A stretch of DNA of 64,000 nt from Aspidapion aeneum (taxonomy: Eukaryota; Arthropoda; Insecta; Coleoptera; Brentidae), in assembly GCA_963576565.1 (NCBI GenBank), contig OY755038.1, forward strand, positions 181,714,452 through 181,778,451, written 5' to 3'. Numbering within the stretch: position 1 is the first letter of the stretch; the number at the start of each line of letters is the position of its first letter. Both the position numbers and the translations under genes were made by a program. Under the pieces are notes generated by a model. That model was given only the letters and a program-made list of their open reading frames with translations, had not been told where the DNA came from and made no database searches. Of the stretch, positions 39,701 through 54,700 are shown one piece after another.

Positions 39701-42700
39701 ACTACTAAATGCAGTTTTCTCTGTTCTAATACTTTTTGGCATTAAGCTTGTTAAAGTAGATTCTAACTCTTTAGTAGTATTGGAAAATACAGAAACAATT
39801 GAACTTTCGTTGATTGTAGGGCTTGGTAATGTTACTGCTGTTTTATTTATATCTGCCATTTGTGACATGCTGGTTATCACGGATCTTAAACTAGTAAACG
39901 GAATGTTTGAACTTGCAGCACTACTAAATGCAGTTTTCTCTGTTCTAATACTTTTTGGCATTAAGCTGGTTAAAGTAGATTCTAACTCTTTAGTAGTATT
40001 GGAAAATACAGAAACAATTGAACTTTCGATGATTGTAGGGCTTGGTAATGTTACTGCTGTTTTATTTATATCTGCCATTTGTGACATTCTGGTTATCACG
40101 GATCTTAAACTAGTAAACGAAATGTTTGAACTTGTAGCACTACTAAATGCAGTTTTCTCTGTTTTAATACTTTTTGGCATTAAGCTTGTTAAAGTAGATT
40201 CTAACTCTTTAGTAGTATTGGAAAATACAGAAACAATTGAACTTTCGTTGATTGTAGGGCTTGGTAATGTTGCTGCTGTTTTATTCGTATCTGCCATTTG
40301 TGACATGCTGGTTATTACGGATCTTAAACTAGTAAACGGAATCTTTGAACTTGTAGCACTACTAAATGCAGTTTTATCTGTTCTAATACTTTTTGGCATT
40401 AAGCTGGTTAAAGTAGATTCTAACTGTTTAGTAGTATTGGAAAATACAGAAACAATTGAACTTTCGTTGATTGTAGGCCTTGGTAATGTTACTGCTGTTT
40501 TATTTATATCTGCCATTTGTGACATGCTGGTTATCACGGATCTTAAACTAGTAAACGGAATGTTTGAACTTGCAGCACTACTAAATGCAGTTTTCTCTGT
40601 TCTAATACTTTTTGGCATTAAGCTTGTTAAAGTAGATTCTAACTCTTTAGTAGTATTGGAAAATACAGAAACAATTGAACTTTCGATGATTGTAGGGCTT
40701 GGTAATGTTACTGCTGTTTTATTTATATCTGCCATTTGTGACATGCTGGTTATCACTGATCTTAAACTAGTAAACGGAATCTTTGAACTTGTAGCACTAC
40801 TAAATGCAGTTTTATCTGTTCTTATACTTTTTGGCATTAAGCTTGTTAAAGTAGATTCTAACTCTTTAGTAGTATTGGAAAATACAGAAACAATTGAACT
40901 TTCGTTGATTGTAGGGCTTGGTAATGTTACTGCTGTTTTATTTATATCTGCCATTTGTGACATGCTGGTTATCACGGATCTTAAACTAGTAAACGGAATC
41001 TTTGAACTTGTAGAACTACTAAATGGAGTTTTATCTGTTCTAATACTTTTTGGCATTAAGCTGGTTAAAGTAGATTCTAACTCTTTAGTAGTATTGGAAA
41101 ATACAGAAACAATTGAAGTTTCGTTGATTGTAGGGCTTGGTAATGTTACTGCTGTTTTATTTATATCTGACATTTGTGACATGCTGGTTATCACTGATCT
41201 TAAACTAGTAAAGGGAGTGTTTGAACTTGTAGCACTACTAAATGCAGTTTTCTCTGTTCTAATACTTTTTGGCATTAAGCTTGTTAAAGTAGATTCTAAC
41301 TCTTTAGTAGTATTGGAAAATACAGAAACAATTGAACTTTCGTTGATTGTAGGGCTTGGTAATGTTACTGCTGTTTTATTTATATCTGCCATTTGTGACA
41401 TGCTGGTTATCACGGATCTTAAACTAGTAAACGGAATGTTTGAACTTGTAGCACTACTAAATGCAGTTTTCTCTGTTCTAATACTTTTTGGCATTAAGCT
41501 TGTTAAAGTAGATTCTAACTCTTTAGTAGTATTGGAAAATACAGAAGCAATTGAACTTTCGTTGATTGTAGGGCTTGGTAATGTTACTGCTGTTTTATTT
41601 ATATCTGACATTTGTGACATGCTGGTTATCACTGATCTTAAACTAGTAAAGGGAGTGTTTGAACTTGTAGCACTACTAAATGCAGTTTTCTCTGTTCTAA
41701 TACTTTTTGGCATTAAGCTTGTTAAAGTAGATTCTAACTCTTTAGTAGTATTGGAAAATACAGAAACAATTGAACTTTCGTTGATTGTAGGGCTTGGTAA
41801 TGTTACTGCTGTTTTATTTATATCTGCCATTTGTGACATGCTGGTTATCACGGATCTTAAACTAGTAAACGGAATGTTTGAACTTGCAGCACTACTAAAT
41901 GCAGTTTTCTCTGTTCTAATACTTTTTGGCATTAAGCTTGTTAAAGTAGATTCTAACTCTTTAGTAGTATTGGAAAATACAGAAACAATTGAACTTTCGA
42001 TGATTGTAGGGCTTGGTAATGTTACTGCTGTTTTATTTATATCTGCCATTTGTGACATTCTGGTTATCACGGATCTTAAACTAGTAAACGAAATGTTTGA
42101 ACTTGTAGCACTACTAAATGCAGTTTTCTCTGTTCTAATACTTTTTGGCATTAAGCTTGTTAAAGTAGATTCTAACTCTTTAGTAGTATTGGAAAATACA
42201 GAAACAATTGAACTTTCGTTGATTGTAGGGCTTGGTAATGTTGCTGCTGTTTTATTCGTATCTGCCATTTGTGACATGCTGGTTATTACGGATCTTAAAC
42301 TAGTAAACGGAATCTTTGAACTTGTAGCACTACTAAATGCAGTTTTATCTGTTCTAATACTTTTTGGCATTAAGCTGGTTAAAGTAGATTCTAACTGTTT
42401 AGTAGTATTGGAAAATACAGAAACAATTGAACTTTCGTTGATTGTAGGCCTTGGTAATGTTACTGCTGTTTTATTTATATCTGCCATTTGTGACATGCTG
42501 GTTATCACGGATCTTAAACTAGTAAACGGAATGTTTGAACTTGCAGCACTACTAAATGCAGTTTTCTCTGTTCTAATACTTTTTGGCATTAAGCTTGTTA
42601 AAGTAGATTCTAACTCTTTAGTAGTATTGGAAAATACAGAAACAATTGAACTTTCGATGATTGTAGGGCTTGGTAATGTTACTGCTGTTTTATTTATATC

Positions 42701-45700
42701 TGCCATTTGTGACATGCTGGTTATCACGGATCTTAAACTAGTAAACGGAATGTTTGAACTTGTAGCACTACTAAATGCAGTTTTCTCTGTTCTAATACTT
42801 TTTGGCATTAAGCTTGTTAAAGTAGATTCTAACTCTTTAGTAGTATTGGAAAATACAGAAACAATTGAACTTTCGTTGATTGTAGGGCTTGGTAATGTTG
42901 CTGCTGTTTTATTCGTATCTGCCATTTGTGACATGCTGGTTATTACGGATCTTAAACTAGTAAACGGAATCTTTGAACTTGTAGCACTACTAAATGCAGT
43001 TTTATCTGTTCTAATACTTTTTGGCATTAAGCTGGTTAAAGTAGATTCTAACTGTTTAGTAGTATTGGAAAAAACAGAAACAATTGAACTTTCGTTGATT
43101 GTAGGCCTTGGTAATGTTACTGCTGTTTTATTTATATCTGCCATTTGTGACAAGCTGGTTATCACTGATCTTAAACTAGTAAACGGAATGTTTGAACTTG
43201 TAGCACTACTAAATGCAGTTTTCTCTGTTCTAATACTATTTGGCATTAAGCTTGTTAAAGTAGATTCTAACTCTTTAGTAGTATTGGAAAATACAGAAAC
43301 AATTGAACTTTCGTTGATTGTAGGGCTTGGTAATGTTACTGCTGTTTTATTTATATCTGTCATTTGTGACATGCTGGTTATCACTGATCTTAAACTAGTA
43401 AACGGAATCTTTGAACTTGTAGCACTACTAAATGTAGTTTTATCTGTTCTAATACTTTTTGGCATTAAGCTGGTTAAAGTAGATTCTAACCCTTTAGTAG
43501 TATTGGAAAATACAGAAACAATTGAACTTTCGTTGATTGTAGGGCTTGGTAATGTTACTGCTGTTTTATTTATATCTGCCATTTGTGACATGCTGGTTAT
43601 CACTGATATTAAACTAGTAAACGGAATCTTTGAACTTGTAGCACTACTAATTGCAGTTTTATCTGTTCTAATACTTTCTGGCATTGAGCTGGTTAAAGTA
43701 GATTCTAACTGTTTAGTAGTATTGGAAAATACAGAAACAATTGAACTTTCGTTGATTGTAGGCCTTGGTAATGTTACTGCTGTTTTATTTATATCTGTCA
43801 TTTGTGACATGCTGGTTATCACTGATCTTAAACTAGTAAACGGAATGTTTGAACTTGTAGCACTACTAAATGCAGTTTTCTCTGTTCTAATACTTTTTGG
43901 CATTAAGCTTGTTAAAGTAGATTCTAACTCTTTAGTAGTATTGGAAAATACAGAAACAATTGAACTTTCGTTGATTGTAGGGCTTGGTAATGTTACTGCT
44001 GTTTTATTTATATCTGTCATTTGTGACATGCTGGTTATCACTGATCTTAAACTAGTAAACGGAATCTTTGAACTTGTAGCACTACTAAATGCAGTTTTAT
44101 CTGTTCTAATACTTTTTGGCATTAAGCTGGTGAAAGTAGATTCTAATCCTTTAGTAGTATTGGAAAATACAGAAACAATTGAACTTTCGTTGATTGTAGG
44201 GCTTGGTAATGTTACTGCTGTTTTATTTATATCTGCCATTTGTGACATGCTGGTTATCACGGATCTTAAACTAGTAAACGGAATGTTTGAACTTGTAGCA
44301 CTACTAAATGCAGTTTTCTCTGTTCTAATACTTTTTGGCATTAAGCTTGTTAAAGTAGATTCTAACTCTTTAGTAGTATTGGAACATACAGAAGCAATTG
44401 AACTTTCGTTGATTGTAGGGCTTGGTAATGTTACTGCTGTTTTATTTATATCTGACATTTGTGACATGCTGGTTATCACTGATCTTAAACTAGTAAAGGG
44501 AGTGTTTGAACTTGTAGCACTACTAAATGCAGTTTTCTCTGTTCTAATACTTTTTGGCATTAAGCTTGTTAAAGTAGATTCTAACTCTTTAGTAGTATTG
44601 GAAAATACAGAAACAATTGAACTTTCGTTGATTGTAGGGCTTGGTAATGTTACTGCTGTTTTATTTATATCTGCCATTTGTGACATGCTGGTTATCACGG
44701 ATCTTAAACTAGTAAACGGAATGTTTGAACTTGCAGCACTACTAAATGCAGTTTTCTCTGTTCTAATACTTTTTGGCATTAAGCTTGTTAAAGTAGATTC
44801 TAACTCTTTAGTAGTATTGGAAAATACAGAAACAATTGAACTTTCGATGATTGTAGGGCTTGGTAATGTTACTGCTGTTTTATTTATATCTGCCATTTGT
44901 GACATTCTGGTTATCACGGATCTTAAACTAGTAAACGAAATGTTTGAACTTGTAGCACTACTAAATGCAGTTTTCTCTGTTCTAATACTTTTTGGCATTA
45001 AGCTTGTTAAAGTAGATTCTAACTCTTTAGTAGTATTGGAAAATACAGAAACAATTGAACTTTCGTTGATTGTAGGGCTTGGTAATGTTGCTGCTGTTTT
45101 ATTCGTATCTGCCATTTGTGACATGCTGGTTATTACGGATCTTAAACTAGTAAACGGAATCTTTGAACTTGTAGCACTACTAAATGCAGTTTTATCTGTT
45201 CTAATACTTTTTGGCATTAAGCTGGTTAAAGTAGATTCTAACTGTTTAGTAGTATTGGAAAATACAGAAACAATTGAACTTTCGTTGATTGTAGGCCTTG
45301 GTAATGTTACTGCTGTTTTATTTATATCTGCCATTTGTGACATGCTGGTTATCACGGATCTTAAACTAGTAAACGGAATGTTTGAACTTGCAGCACTACT
45401 AAATGCAGTTTTCTCTGTTCTAATACTTTTTGGCATTAAGCTTGTTAAAGTAGATTCTAACTCTTTAGTAGTATTGGAAAATACAGAAACAATTGAACTT
45501 TCGATGATTGTAGGGCTTGGTAATGTTACTGCTGTTTTATTTATATCTGCCATTTGTGACATGCTGGTTATCACGGATCTTAAACTAGTAAACGGAATGT
45601 TTGAACTTGTAGCACTACTAAATGCAGTTTTCTCTGTTCTAATACTTTTTGGCATTAAGCTTGTTAAAGTAGATTCTAACTCTTTAGTAGTATTGGAAAA

Positions 45701-48700
45701 TACAGAAACAATTGAACTTTCGTTGATTGTAGGGCTTGGTAATGTTGCTGCTGTTTTATTCGTATCTGCCATTTGTGACATGCTGGTTATTACGGATCTT
45801 AAACTAGTAAACGGAATCTTTGAACTTGTAGCACTACTAAATGCAGTTTTATCTGTTCTAATACTTTTTGGCATTAAGCTGGTTAAAGTAGATTCTAACT
45901 GTTTAGTAGTATTGGAAAAAACAGAAACAATTGAACTTTCGTTGATTGTAGGCCTTGGTAATGTTACTGCTGTTTTATTTATATCTGCCATTTGTGACAA
46001 GCTGGTTATCACTGATCTTAAACTAGTAAACGGAATGTTTGAACTTGTAGCACTACTAAATGCAGTTTTCTCTGTTCTAATACTATTTGGCATTAAGCTT
46101 GTTAAAGTAGATTCTAACTCTTTAGTAGTATTGGAAAATACAGAAACAATTGAACTTTCGTTGATTGTAGGGCTTGGTAATGTTACTGCTGTTTTATTTA
46201 TATCTGTCATTTGTGACATGCTGGTTATCACTGATCTTAAACTAGTAAACGGAATCTTTGAACTTGTAGCACTACTAAATGTAGTTTTATCTGTTCTAAT
46301 ACTTTTTGGCATTAAGCTGGTTAAAGTAGATTCTAACCCTTTAGTAGTATTGGAAAATACAGAAACAATTGAACTTTCGTTGATTGTAGGGCTTGGTAAT
46401 GTTACTGCTGTTTTATTTATATCTGCCATTTGTGACATGCTGGTTATCACTGATATTAAACTAGTAAACGGAATCTTTGAACTTGTAGCACTACTAATTG
46501 CAGTTTTATCTGTTCTAATACTTTCTGGCATTGAGCTGGTTAAAGTAGATTCTAACTGTTTAGTAGTATTGGAAAATACAGAAACAATTGAACTTTCGTT
46601 GATTGTAGGCCTTGGTAATGTTACTGCTGTTTTATTTATATCTGTCATTTGTGACATGCTGGTTATCACTGATCTTAAACTAGTAAACGGAATGTTTGAA
46701 CTTGTAGCACTACTAAATGCAGTTTTCTCTGTTCTAATACTTTTTGGCATTAAGCTTGTTAAAGTAGATTCTAACTCTTTAGTAGTATTGGAAAATACAG
46801 AAACAATTGAACTTTCGTTGATTGTAGGGCTTGGTAATGTTACTGCTGTTTTATTTATATCTGTCATTTGTGACATGCTGGTTATCACTGATCTTAAACT
46901 AGTAAACGGAATCTTTGAACTTGTAGCACTACTAAATGCAGTTTTATCTGTTCTAATACTTTTTGGCATTAAGCTGGTGAAAGTAGATTCTAATCCTTTA
47001 GTAGTATTGGAAAATACAGAAACAATTGAACTTTCGTTGATTGTAGGGCTTGGTAATGTTACTGCTGTTTTATTTATATCTGCCATTTGTGACATGCTGG
47101 TTATCACGGATCTTAAACTAGTAAACGGAATGTTTGAACTTGTAGCACTACTAAATGCAGTTTTCTCTGTTCTAATACTTTTTGGCATTAAGCTTGTTAA
47201 AGTAGATTCTAACTCTTTAGTAGTATTGGAAAATACAGAAGCAATTGAACTTTCGTTGATTGTAGGGCTTGGTAATGTTACTGCTGTTTTATTTATATCT
47301 GCCATTTGTGACATGCTAGTTATCACTGATCTTAAACTAGTAAACGGAATGTTTGAACTTGTAGCACTACTAAATGCAGTTTTCTCTGTTCTAATACTTT
47401 TTGGCATTAAGCTTGTTAAAGTAGATTCTAACTCTTTAGTAGTATTGGAAAATACAGAAACAATTGAACTTTCGTTGATTGTAGGCCTTGGTAATGTTAC
47501 TGCTGTTTTATTTATATCTGCCATTTGTGACATGCTGGTTATCACTGATCTTAAACTAGTAAACGGAATGTTTGAACTTGTAGCACTACTAAATGCAGTT
47601 TTCTCTGTTCTAATACTTTTTGGCATTAAGCTTGTTAAAGTAGATTCTAACTCTTTAGTAGTATTGGAAAATTCAGAAACAATTGAACTTTCGTTGATTG
47701 TAGGCCTTGGTAATGTTACTGCTGTTTTATTTATATCTGCCATTTGTGACATGCTGGTTATCACTGATCTTAAACTAGTAAACGGAATCTTTGAACTTGT
47801 AGCACTACTAAATGCAGTTTTATCTGTTCTTATACTTTTTGGCATTAAGCTTGTTAAAGTAGATTCTAACTCTTTAGTAGTATTGGAAAATACAGAAACA
47901 ATTGAACTTTCGTTGATTGTAGGGCTTGGTAATGTTACTGCTGTTATATTTATATCTGCCATTTGTAACATGCTGGTTATCACGGATCTTAAACTAGTAA
48001 ACGGAATCTTTGAACTTGTAGCACTACTAAATGGAGTTTTATCTGTTCTAATACTTTTTGGCATTAAGCTGGTTAAAGTAGATTCTAACTCTTTAGTAGT
48101 ATTGGAAAATACAGAAACAATTGAAGTTTCGTTGATTGTAGGGCTTGGTAATGTTACTGTTGTTTTATTTATATCTGACATTTGTGACATGCTGGTTATC
48201 ACTAATCTTAAACTAGTAAAGGGAGTGTTTGAACTTGTAGCACTACTAAATGCAGTTTTCTCTGTTCTAATACTTTTTGGCATTAAGCTTGTTAAAGTAG
48301 ATTCTAACTCTTTAGTAGTATTGGAAAATACAGAAGCAATTGAACTTTCGTTGATTGTAGGGCTTGGTAATGTTACTGCTGTTTTATTTATATCTGACAT
48401 TTGTGACATGCTGGTTATCACTGATCTTAAACTAGTAAAGGGAGTGTTTGAACTTGTAGCACTACTAAATGCAGTTTTCTCTGTTCTAATACTTTTTGGC
48501 ATTAAGCTTGTTAAAGTAGATTCTAACTCTTTAGTAGTATTGGAAAATACAGAAACAATTGAACTTTCGTTGATTGTAGGGCTTGGTAATGTTACTGCTG
48601 TTTTATTTATATCTGCCATTTGTGACATGCTGGTTATCACTGATCTTAAACTAGTAAACGGAATCTTTGAACTTGTAGCACTACTAAATGCAGTTTTATC

Positions 48701-51700
48701 TGTTCTAATACTTTCTGGCATTGAGCTGGTTAAAGTAGATTCTAACTGTTTAGTAGTATTGGAAAATACAGAAACAATTGAACTTTCGTTGATTGTAGGC
48801 CTTGGTAATGTTACTGCTGTTTTATTTATATCTGCCATTTGTGACATGCTGGTTATCACTGATCTTAAACTAGTAAACGGAATGTTTGAACTTGTAGCAC
48901 TACTAAATGCAGTTTTCTCTGTTCTAATACTTTTTGGCATTAAGCTTGTTAAAGTAGATTCTAACTCTTTAGTAGTATTGGAAAATACAGAAACAATTGA
49001 ACTTTCGTTGATTGTAGGGCTTGGTAATGTTACTGCTGTTTTATTTATATCTGTCATTTGTGACATGCTGGTTATCACTGATCTTAAACTAGTAAACGGA
49101 ATCTTTGAACTTGTAGCACTACTAAATGCAGTTTTATCTGCTCTAATACTTTTTGGCATTAAGCTGGTTAAAGTAGATTCTAATCTTTTAGTAGTATTGG
49201 AAAATACAGAAACAATTGAACTTTCGTTGATTGTAGGGCTTGGTACTGTTACTGCTGTTTTATTTATATCTGCCATTTGTGACATGCTGGTTATCACGGA
49301 TCTTAAACTAGTAAACGGAATGTTTGAACTTGTAGCACTACTAAATGCAGTTTTCTCTGTTCTAATACTTTTTGGCATTAAGCTTGTTAAAGTAGATTCT
49401 AACTCTTTAGTAGTATTGGAAAATACAGAAGCAATTGAACTTTCGTTGATTGTAGGGCTTGGTAATGTTACTGCTGTTTTATTTATATCTGCAATTTGTG
49501 ACATGCTAGTTATCACTGATCTTAAACTAGTAAACGGAATGTTTGAACTTGTAGCACTACTAAATGCAGTTTTCTCTGTTCTAATACTTTTTGGCATTAA
49601 GCTTGTTAAAGTAGATTCTAACTCTTTAGTAGTATTGGAAAATACAGAAACAATTGAACTTTCGTTGATTGTAGGCCTTGGTAATGTTACTGCTGTTTTA
49701 TTTATATCTGCCATTTGTGACATGCTGGTTATCACTGATCTTAAACTAGTAAACGGAATGTTTGAACTTGTAGCACTACTAAATGCAGTTTTCTCTGTTC
49801 TAATACTTTTTGGCATTAAGCTTGTTAAAGTAGATTCTAACTCTTTAGTAGTATTGGAAAAAACAGAAACAATTGAACTTTCGTTGATTGTAGGCCTTGG
49901 TAATGTTACTGCTGTTTTATTTATATCTGCCACTTGTGACATGCTGGTTATCACTGATCTTAAACTAGTAAACGGAATCTTTGAACTTGTAGCACTACTA
50001 AATGCAGTTTTATCTGTTCTTATACTTTTTGGCATTAAGCTTGTTAAAGTAGATTCTAACTCTTTAGTAGTATTGGAAAATACAGAAACAATTGAACTTT
50101 CGTTGATTGTAGGGCTTGGTAATGTTACTGCTGTTTTATTTATATCTGCCATTTGTGACATGCTGGTTATCACGGATCTTAAACTAGTAAACGGAATCTT
50201 TGAACTTGTAGCACTACTAAATGGAGTTTTATCTGTTCTAATACTTTTTGGCATTAAGCTGGTTAAAGTAGATTCTAACTCTTTAGTAGTACTGGAAAAT
50301 ACAGAAACAATTGAAGTTTCGTTGATTGTGGGGCTTGGTAATGTTACTGCTGTTTTATTTATATCTGACATTTGTGACATGCTGGTTATCACTGATCTTA
50401 AACTAGTAAAGGGAGTGTTTGAACTTGTAGCACTACTAAATGCAGTTTTCTCTGTTCTAATACTTTTTGGTATTAAGCTTGTTAAAGTAGATTCTAACTC
50501 TTTAGTAGTATTGGAAAATACAGAAACAATTGAACTTTCGTTGATTGTAGGGCTTGGTAATGTTGCTGCTGTTTTATTCGTATCTGCCATTTGTGACATG
50601 CTGGTTATTACGGATCTTAAACTAGTAAACGGAATCTTTGAACTTGTAGCACTACTAAATGCAGTTTTATCTGTTCTAATACTTTTTGGCATTAAGCTTG
50701 TTAAAGTAGATTCTAACTCTTTAGTAGTATTGGAAAATACAGAAACAATTGAACTTTCGTTGATTGTAGGGCTTGGTAATGTTACTGCTGTTTTATTTAT
50801 ATCTGCCATTTGTGACATGCTGGTTATCACGGATCTTAAACTAGTAAACGGAATGTTTGAACTTGCAGCACTACTAAATGCAGTTTTCTCTGTTCTAATA
50901 CTTTTTGGCATTAAGCTTGTTAAAGTAGATTCTAACTCTTTAGTAGTATTGGAAAATACAGAAACAATTGAACTTTCGATGATTGTAGGGCTTGGTAATG
51001 TTACTGCTGTTTTATTTATATCTGCCATTTGTGACATGCTGGTTATCACGGATCTTAAACTAGTAAACGAAATGTTTGAACTTGTAGCACTACTAAATGC
51101 AGTTTTCTCTGTTCTAATACTTTTTGGCATTAAGCTTGTTAATGTAGATTCTAACTGTTTAGTAGTATTGGAAAATACAGAAACAATTGAACTTTCGTTG
51201 ATTGTAGGCCTTGGTAATGTTACTGCTGTTTTATTTATATCTGCCATTTGTGACATGCTGGTTATCACTGATCTTAAACTAGTAAACGGAATGTTTGAAC
51301 TTGTAGCACTACTAAATGCAGTTTTCTCTGATCTAATACTTTTTGGCATTAAGCTTGTTAAAGTAGATTCTAACTCTTTAGTAGTATTGGAAAATACAGA
51401 AACAATTGAACTTTCGTTGATTGTAGGGCTTGGTAATGTTACTGCTGTTTTATTTATATCTGTCATTTGTGACATGCTTGTTATCACTGATCTTAAACTA
51501 GTAAACGGAATCTTTGAACTTGTAGCACTACTAAATGCAGTTTTATCTGTTCTAATACTTTTTGGCATTAAGCTGGTTAAAGTAGATTCTAACCCTTTAG
51601 TAGTATTGGAAAACCCAGAAACAATTGAACTTTCGTTGATTGTAGGGCTTGGTAATGTTACTGCTGTTTTATTTATATCTGCCATTTGTGACATGCTGGT

Positions 51701-54700
51701 TATCACTGATCTTAAACTAGTAAACGGAATCTTTGAACTTGTAGCACTACTAAATGCAGTTTTATCTGTTCTAATACTTTCTGGCATTGAGCTGGTTAAA
51801 GTAGATTCTAACTGTTTAGTAGTATTGGAAAATACAGAAACAATTGAACTTTCGTTGATTGTAGGCCTTGGTAATGTTACTGCTGTTTTATTTATATCTG
51901 CCATTTGTGACATGCTGGTTATCACTGATCTTAAACAAGTAAACGGAATGTTTGAACTTGTAGCACTACTAAATGCAGTTTTCTCTGTTCTAATACTTTT
52001 TGGCATTAAGCTTGTTAAAGTAGATTCTAACTCTTTAGTAGTATTGGAAAATACAGAAACAATTGAACTTTCGTTGATTGTAGGGCTTGGTAATGTTACT
52101 GCTGTTTTATTTATATCTGTCATTTGTGACATGCTGGTTATCACTGATCTTAAACTAGTAAACGGAATCTTTGAACTTGTAGCACTACTAAATGCAGTTT
52201 TATCTGTTCTAATACTTTTTGGCATTAAGCTGGTTAAAGTAGATTCTAACCCTTTAGTAGTATTGGAAAATACAGAAACAATTGAACTTTCGTTGATTGT
52301 AGGGCTTGGTAATGTTACTGCTGTTTTATTTATATCTGCCATTTGTGACATGCTGGTTATCACTGATCTTAAACTAGTAAACGGAATGTTTGAACTTGTA
52401 GCACTACTAAATGCAGTTTTCTCTGTTCTAATACTTTTTGGCATTAAGCTTGTTAAAGTAGATTCTAACTCTTTAGTAGTATTGGAAAATACAGAAACAA
52501 TTGAACTTTCGTTGATTGTAGGGCTTGGTAATGTTACTGCTGTTTTATTTATGTCTGCCATTTGTGACATGCTGGTTATCACTGATCTTAAACTAGTAAA
52601 CGAAATCTTTGAACTTGTAGCACTACTAAATGCAGTTTTATCTGTTCTAATACTTTTTGGCATTAAGCTTATTAAAGTTGATTCTAACTCTTTAGTAGTA
52701 TTGGAAAATACAGAAACAATTGAACTTTCGTTGATTGTAGGGCTTGGTAATGTTACTGCTGTTTTATTTATATCTGCCATTTGTGACATGCTGGTTATCA
52801 CTGATCTTAAACTAGTAAACGGAATCTTTGAACTTGTAGCACTACTAAATGCAGTTTTATCTGTTTTAATACTTTTTGCCATTAAGCTGGTTAAAGTAGA
52901 TTCTAACTGTTTAGTAGTATTGGAAAATACAGAAACAATTGAACTTTCGTTGATTGTAGGGCTTGGTAATGTTACTGCTGTTTTATTTATATCTGTCATT
53001 TGTGACATGCTGGTTATCACTGATCTTAAACTAGTAAACGGAATCTTTGAACTTGTAGCACTACTAAATGCAGTTTTATCTGTTCTAATACTTTTTGGCA
53101 TTAAGCTGGTTAAAGTAGATTCTAACCCTTTAGTAGTATTGGAAAATACAGAAACAATTGAACTTTCGTTGATTGTAGGGCTTGGTAATGTTACTGCTGT
53201 TTTATTTATATCTGCCATTTGTGACATGCTGGTTATCACTGATCTTAAACTAGTAAACGGAATGTTTGAACTTGTAGCACTACTAAATGCAGTTTTCTGT
53301 GTTCTAATACTTTTTGGCATTAAGCTTGTCAAAGTAGATTCTAACTCTTTAGTAGTATTGGAAAATAGAGAAACAATTGAACTTTCGTTGATTGTAGGGC
53401 TTGGTAATGTTACTGCTGTTTTATTCGTATCTGCCATTTGTGACATGCTGGTTATCACGGATCTTAAACTAGTAAACGGAATCTTTGAACTTGTAGCACT
53501 ACTAAATGCAGTTTTATCTGTTCTAATACTTTTTGGCATTAAGCTGGTTAAAGTAGATTCTAACTGTTTAGTAGTATTGGAAAATACAGAAACAATTGAA
53601 CTTTCGTTGATTGTAGGGCTTGGTAATGTTACTGCTGTTTTATTTATGTCTGCCATTTGTGACATGCTGGTTATCACTGATCTTAAACTAGTAAAGGGAG
53701 TGTTTGAACTTGTAGCACTACTAAATGCAGTTTTCTCTGTTCTAATACTTTTTGACATTAAGCTTGTTAAAGTAGATTCTAACTCTTTAGTAGTATTGGA
53801 AAATACAGAAACAATTGAACTTTCGTTAATTGTAGGGCTTGGTAATGTTACTGCTGTTTTATTTATGTCTGCCATTTGTGACATGCTGGTTATCACTGAT
53901 CTTAAACTAGTAAAGGGAGTGTTTGAACTTGTAGCACTACTAAATGCAGTTTTCTCTGTTCTAATACTTTTTGGCATTAAGCTGGTTAAAGTAGATTCTA
54001 ACCCTTTAGTAGTATTGGAAAATACAGAAACAATTGAACTTTCGTTGATTGTAGGGCTTGGTAATGTTACTGCTGTTTTATTTATATCTGCCATTTGTGA
54101 CATGCTGGTTATCACTGATCTTAAACTAGTAAACGGAATCTTTGAACTTGTAGCACTACTAAATGCAGTTTTATCTGTTCTAATACTTTTTGGCATTAAG
54201 CTGGTTAAAGTAGATTCTAACTGTTTAGTAGTATTGGAAAATACAGAAACAATTGAACTTTCGTTGATTGTAGGGCTTGGTAATGTTACTGCTGTTTTAT
54301 TTATATCTGCCATTTGTGACATGCTGGTTATCACTGATCTTAAACTAGTAAACGGAATCTTTGAACTTGTAGCACTACTAAATGCAGTTTTATCTGTTTT
54401 AATACTTTTTGCCATTAAGCTGGTTAAAGTAGATTCTAACTGTTTAGTAGTATTGGAAAATATAGAAACAATTGAACTTTCGTTAATTGTAGGGCTTGGT
54501 AATGTTACTGCTGTTTTATTTATGTCTGCCATTTGTGACATGCTGGTTATCACTGATCTTAAACTAGTAAAGGGAGTGTTTGAACTTGTAGCACTACTAA
54601 ATGCAGTTTTCTCTGTTCTAATACTTTTTGACATTAAGCTTGTTAAAGTAGATTCTAACTCTTTAGTAGTATTGGAAAATACAGAAACAATTGAACTTTC

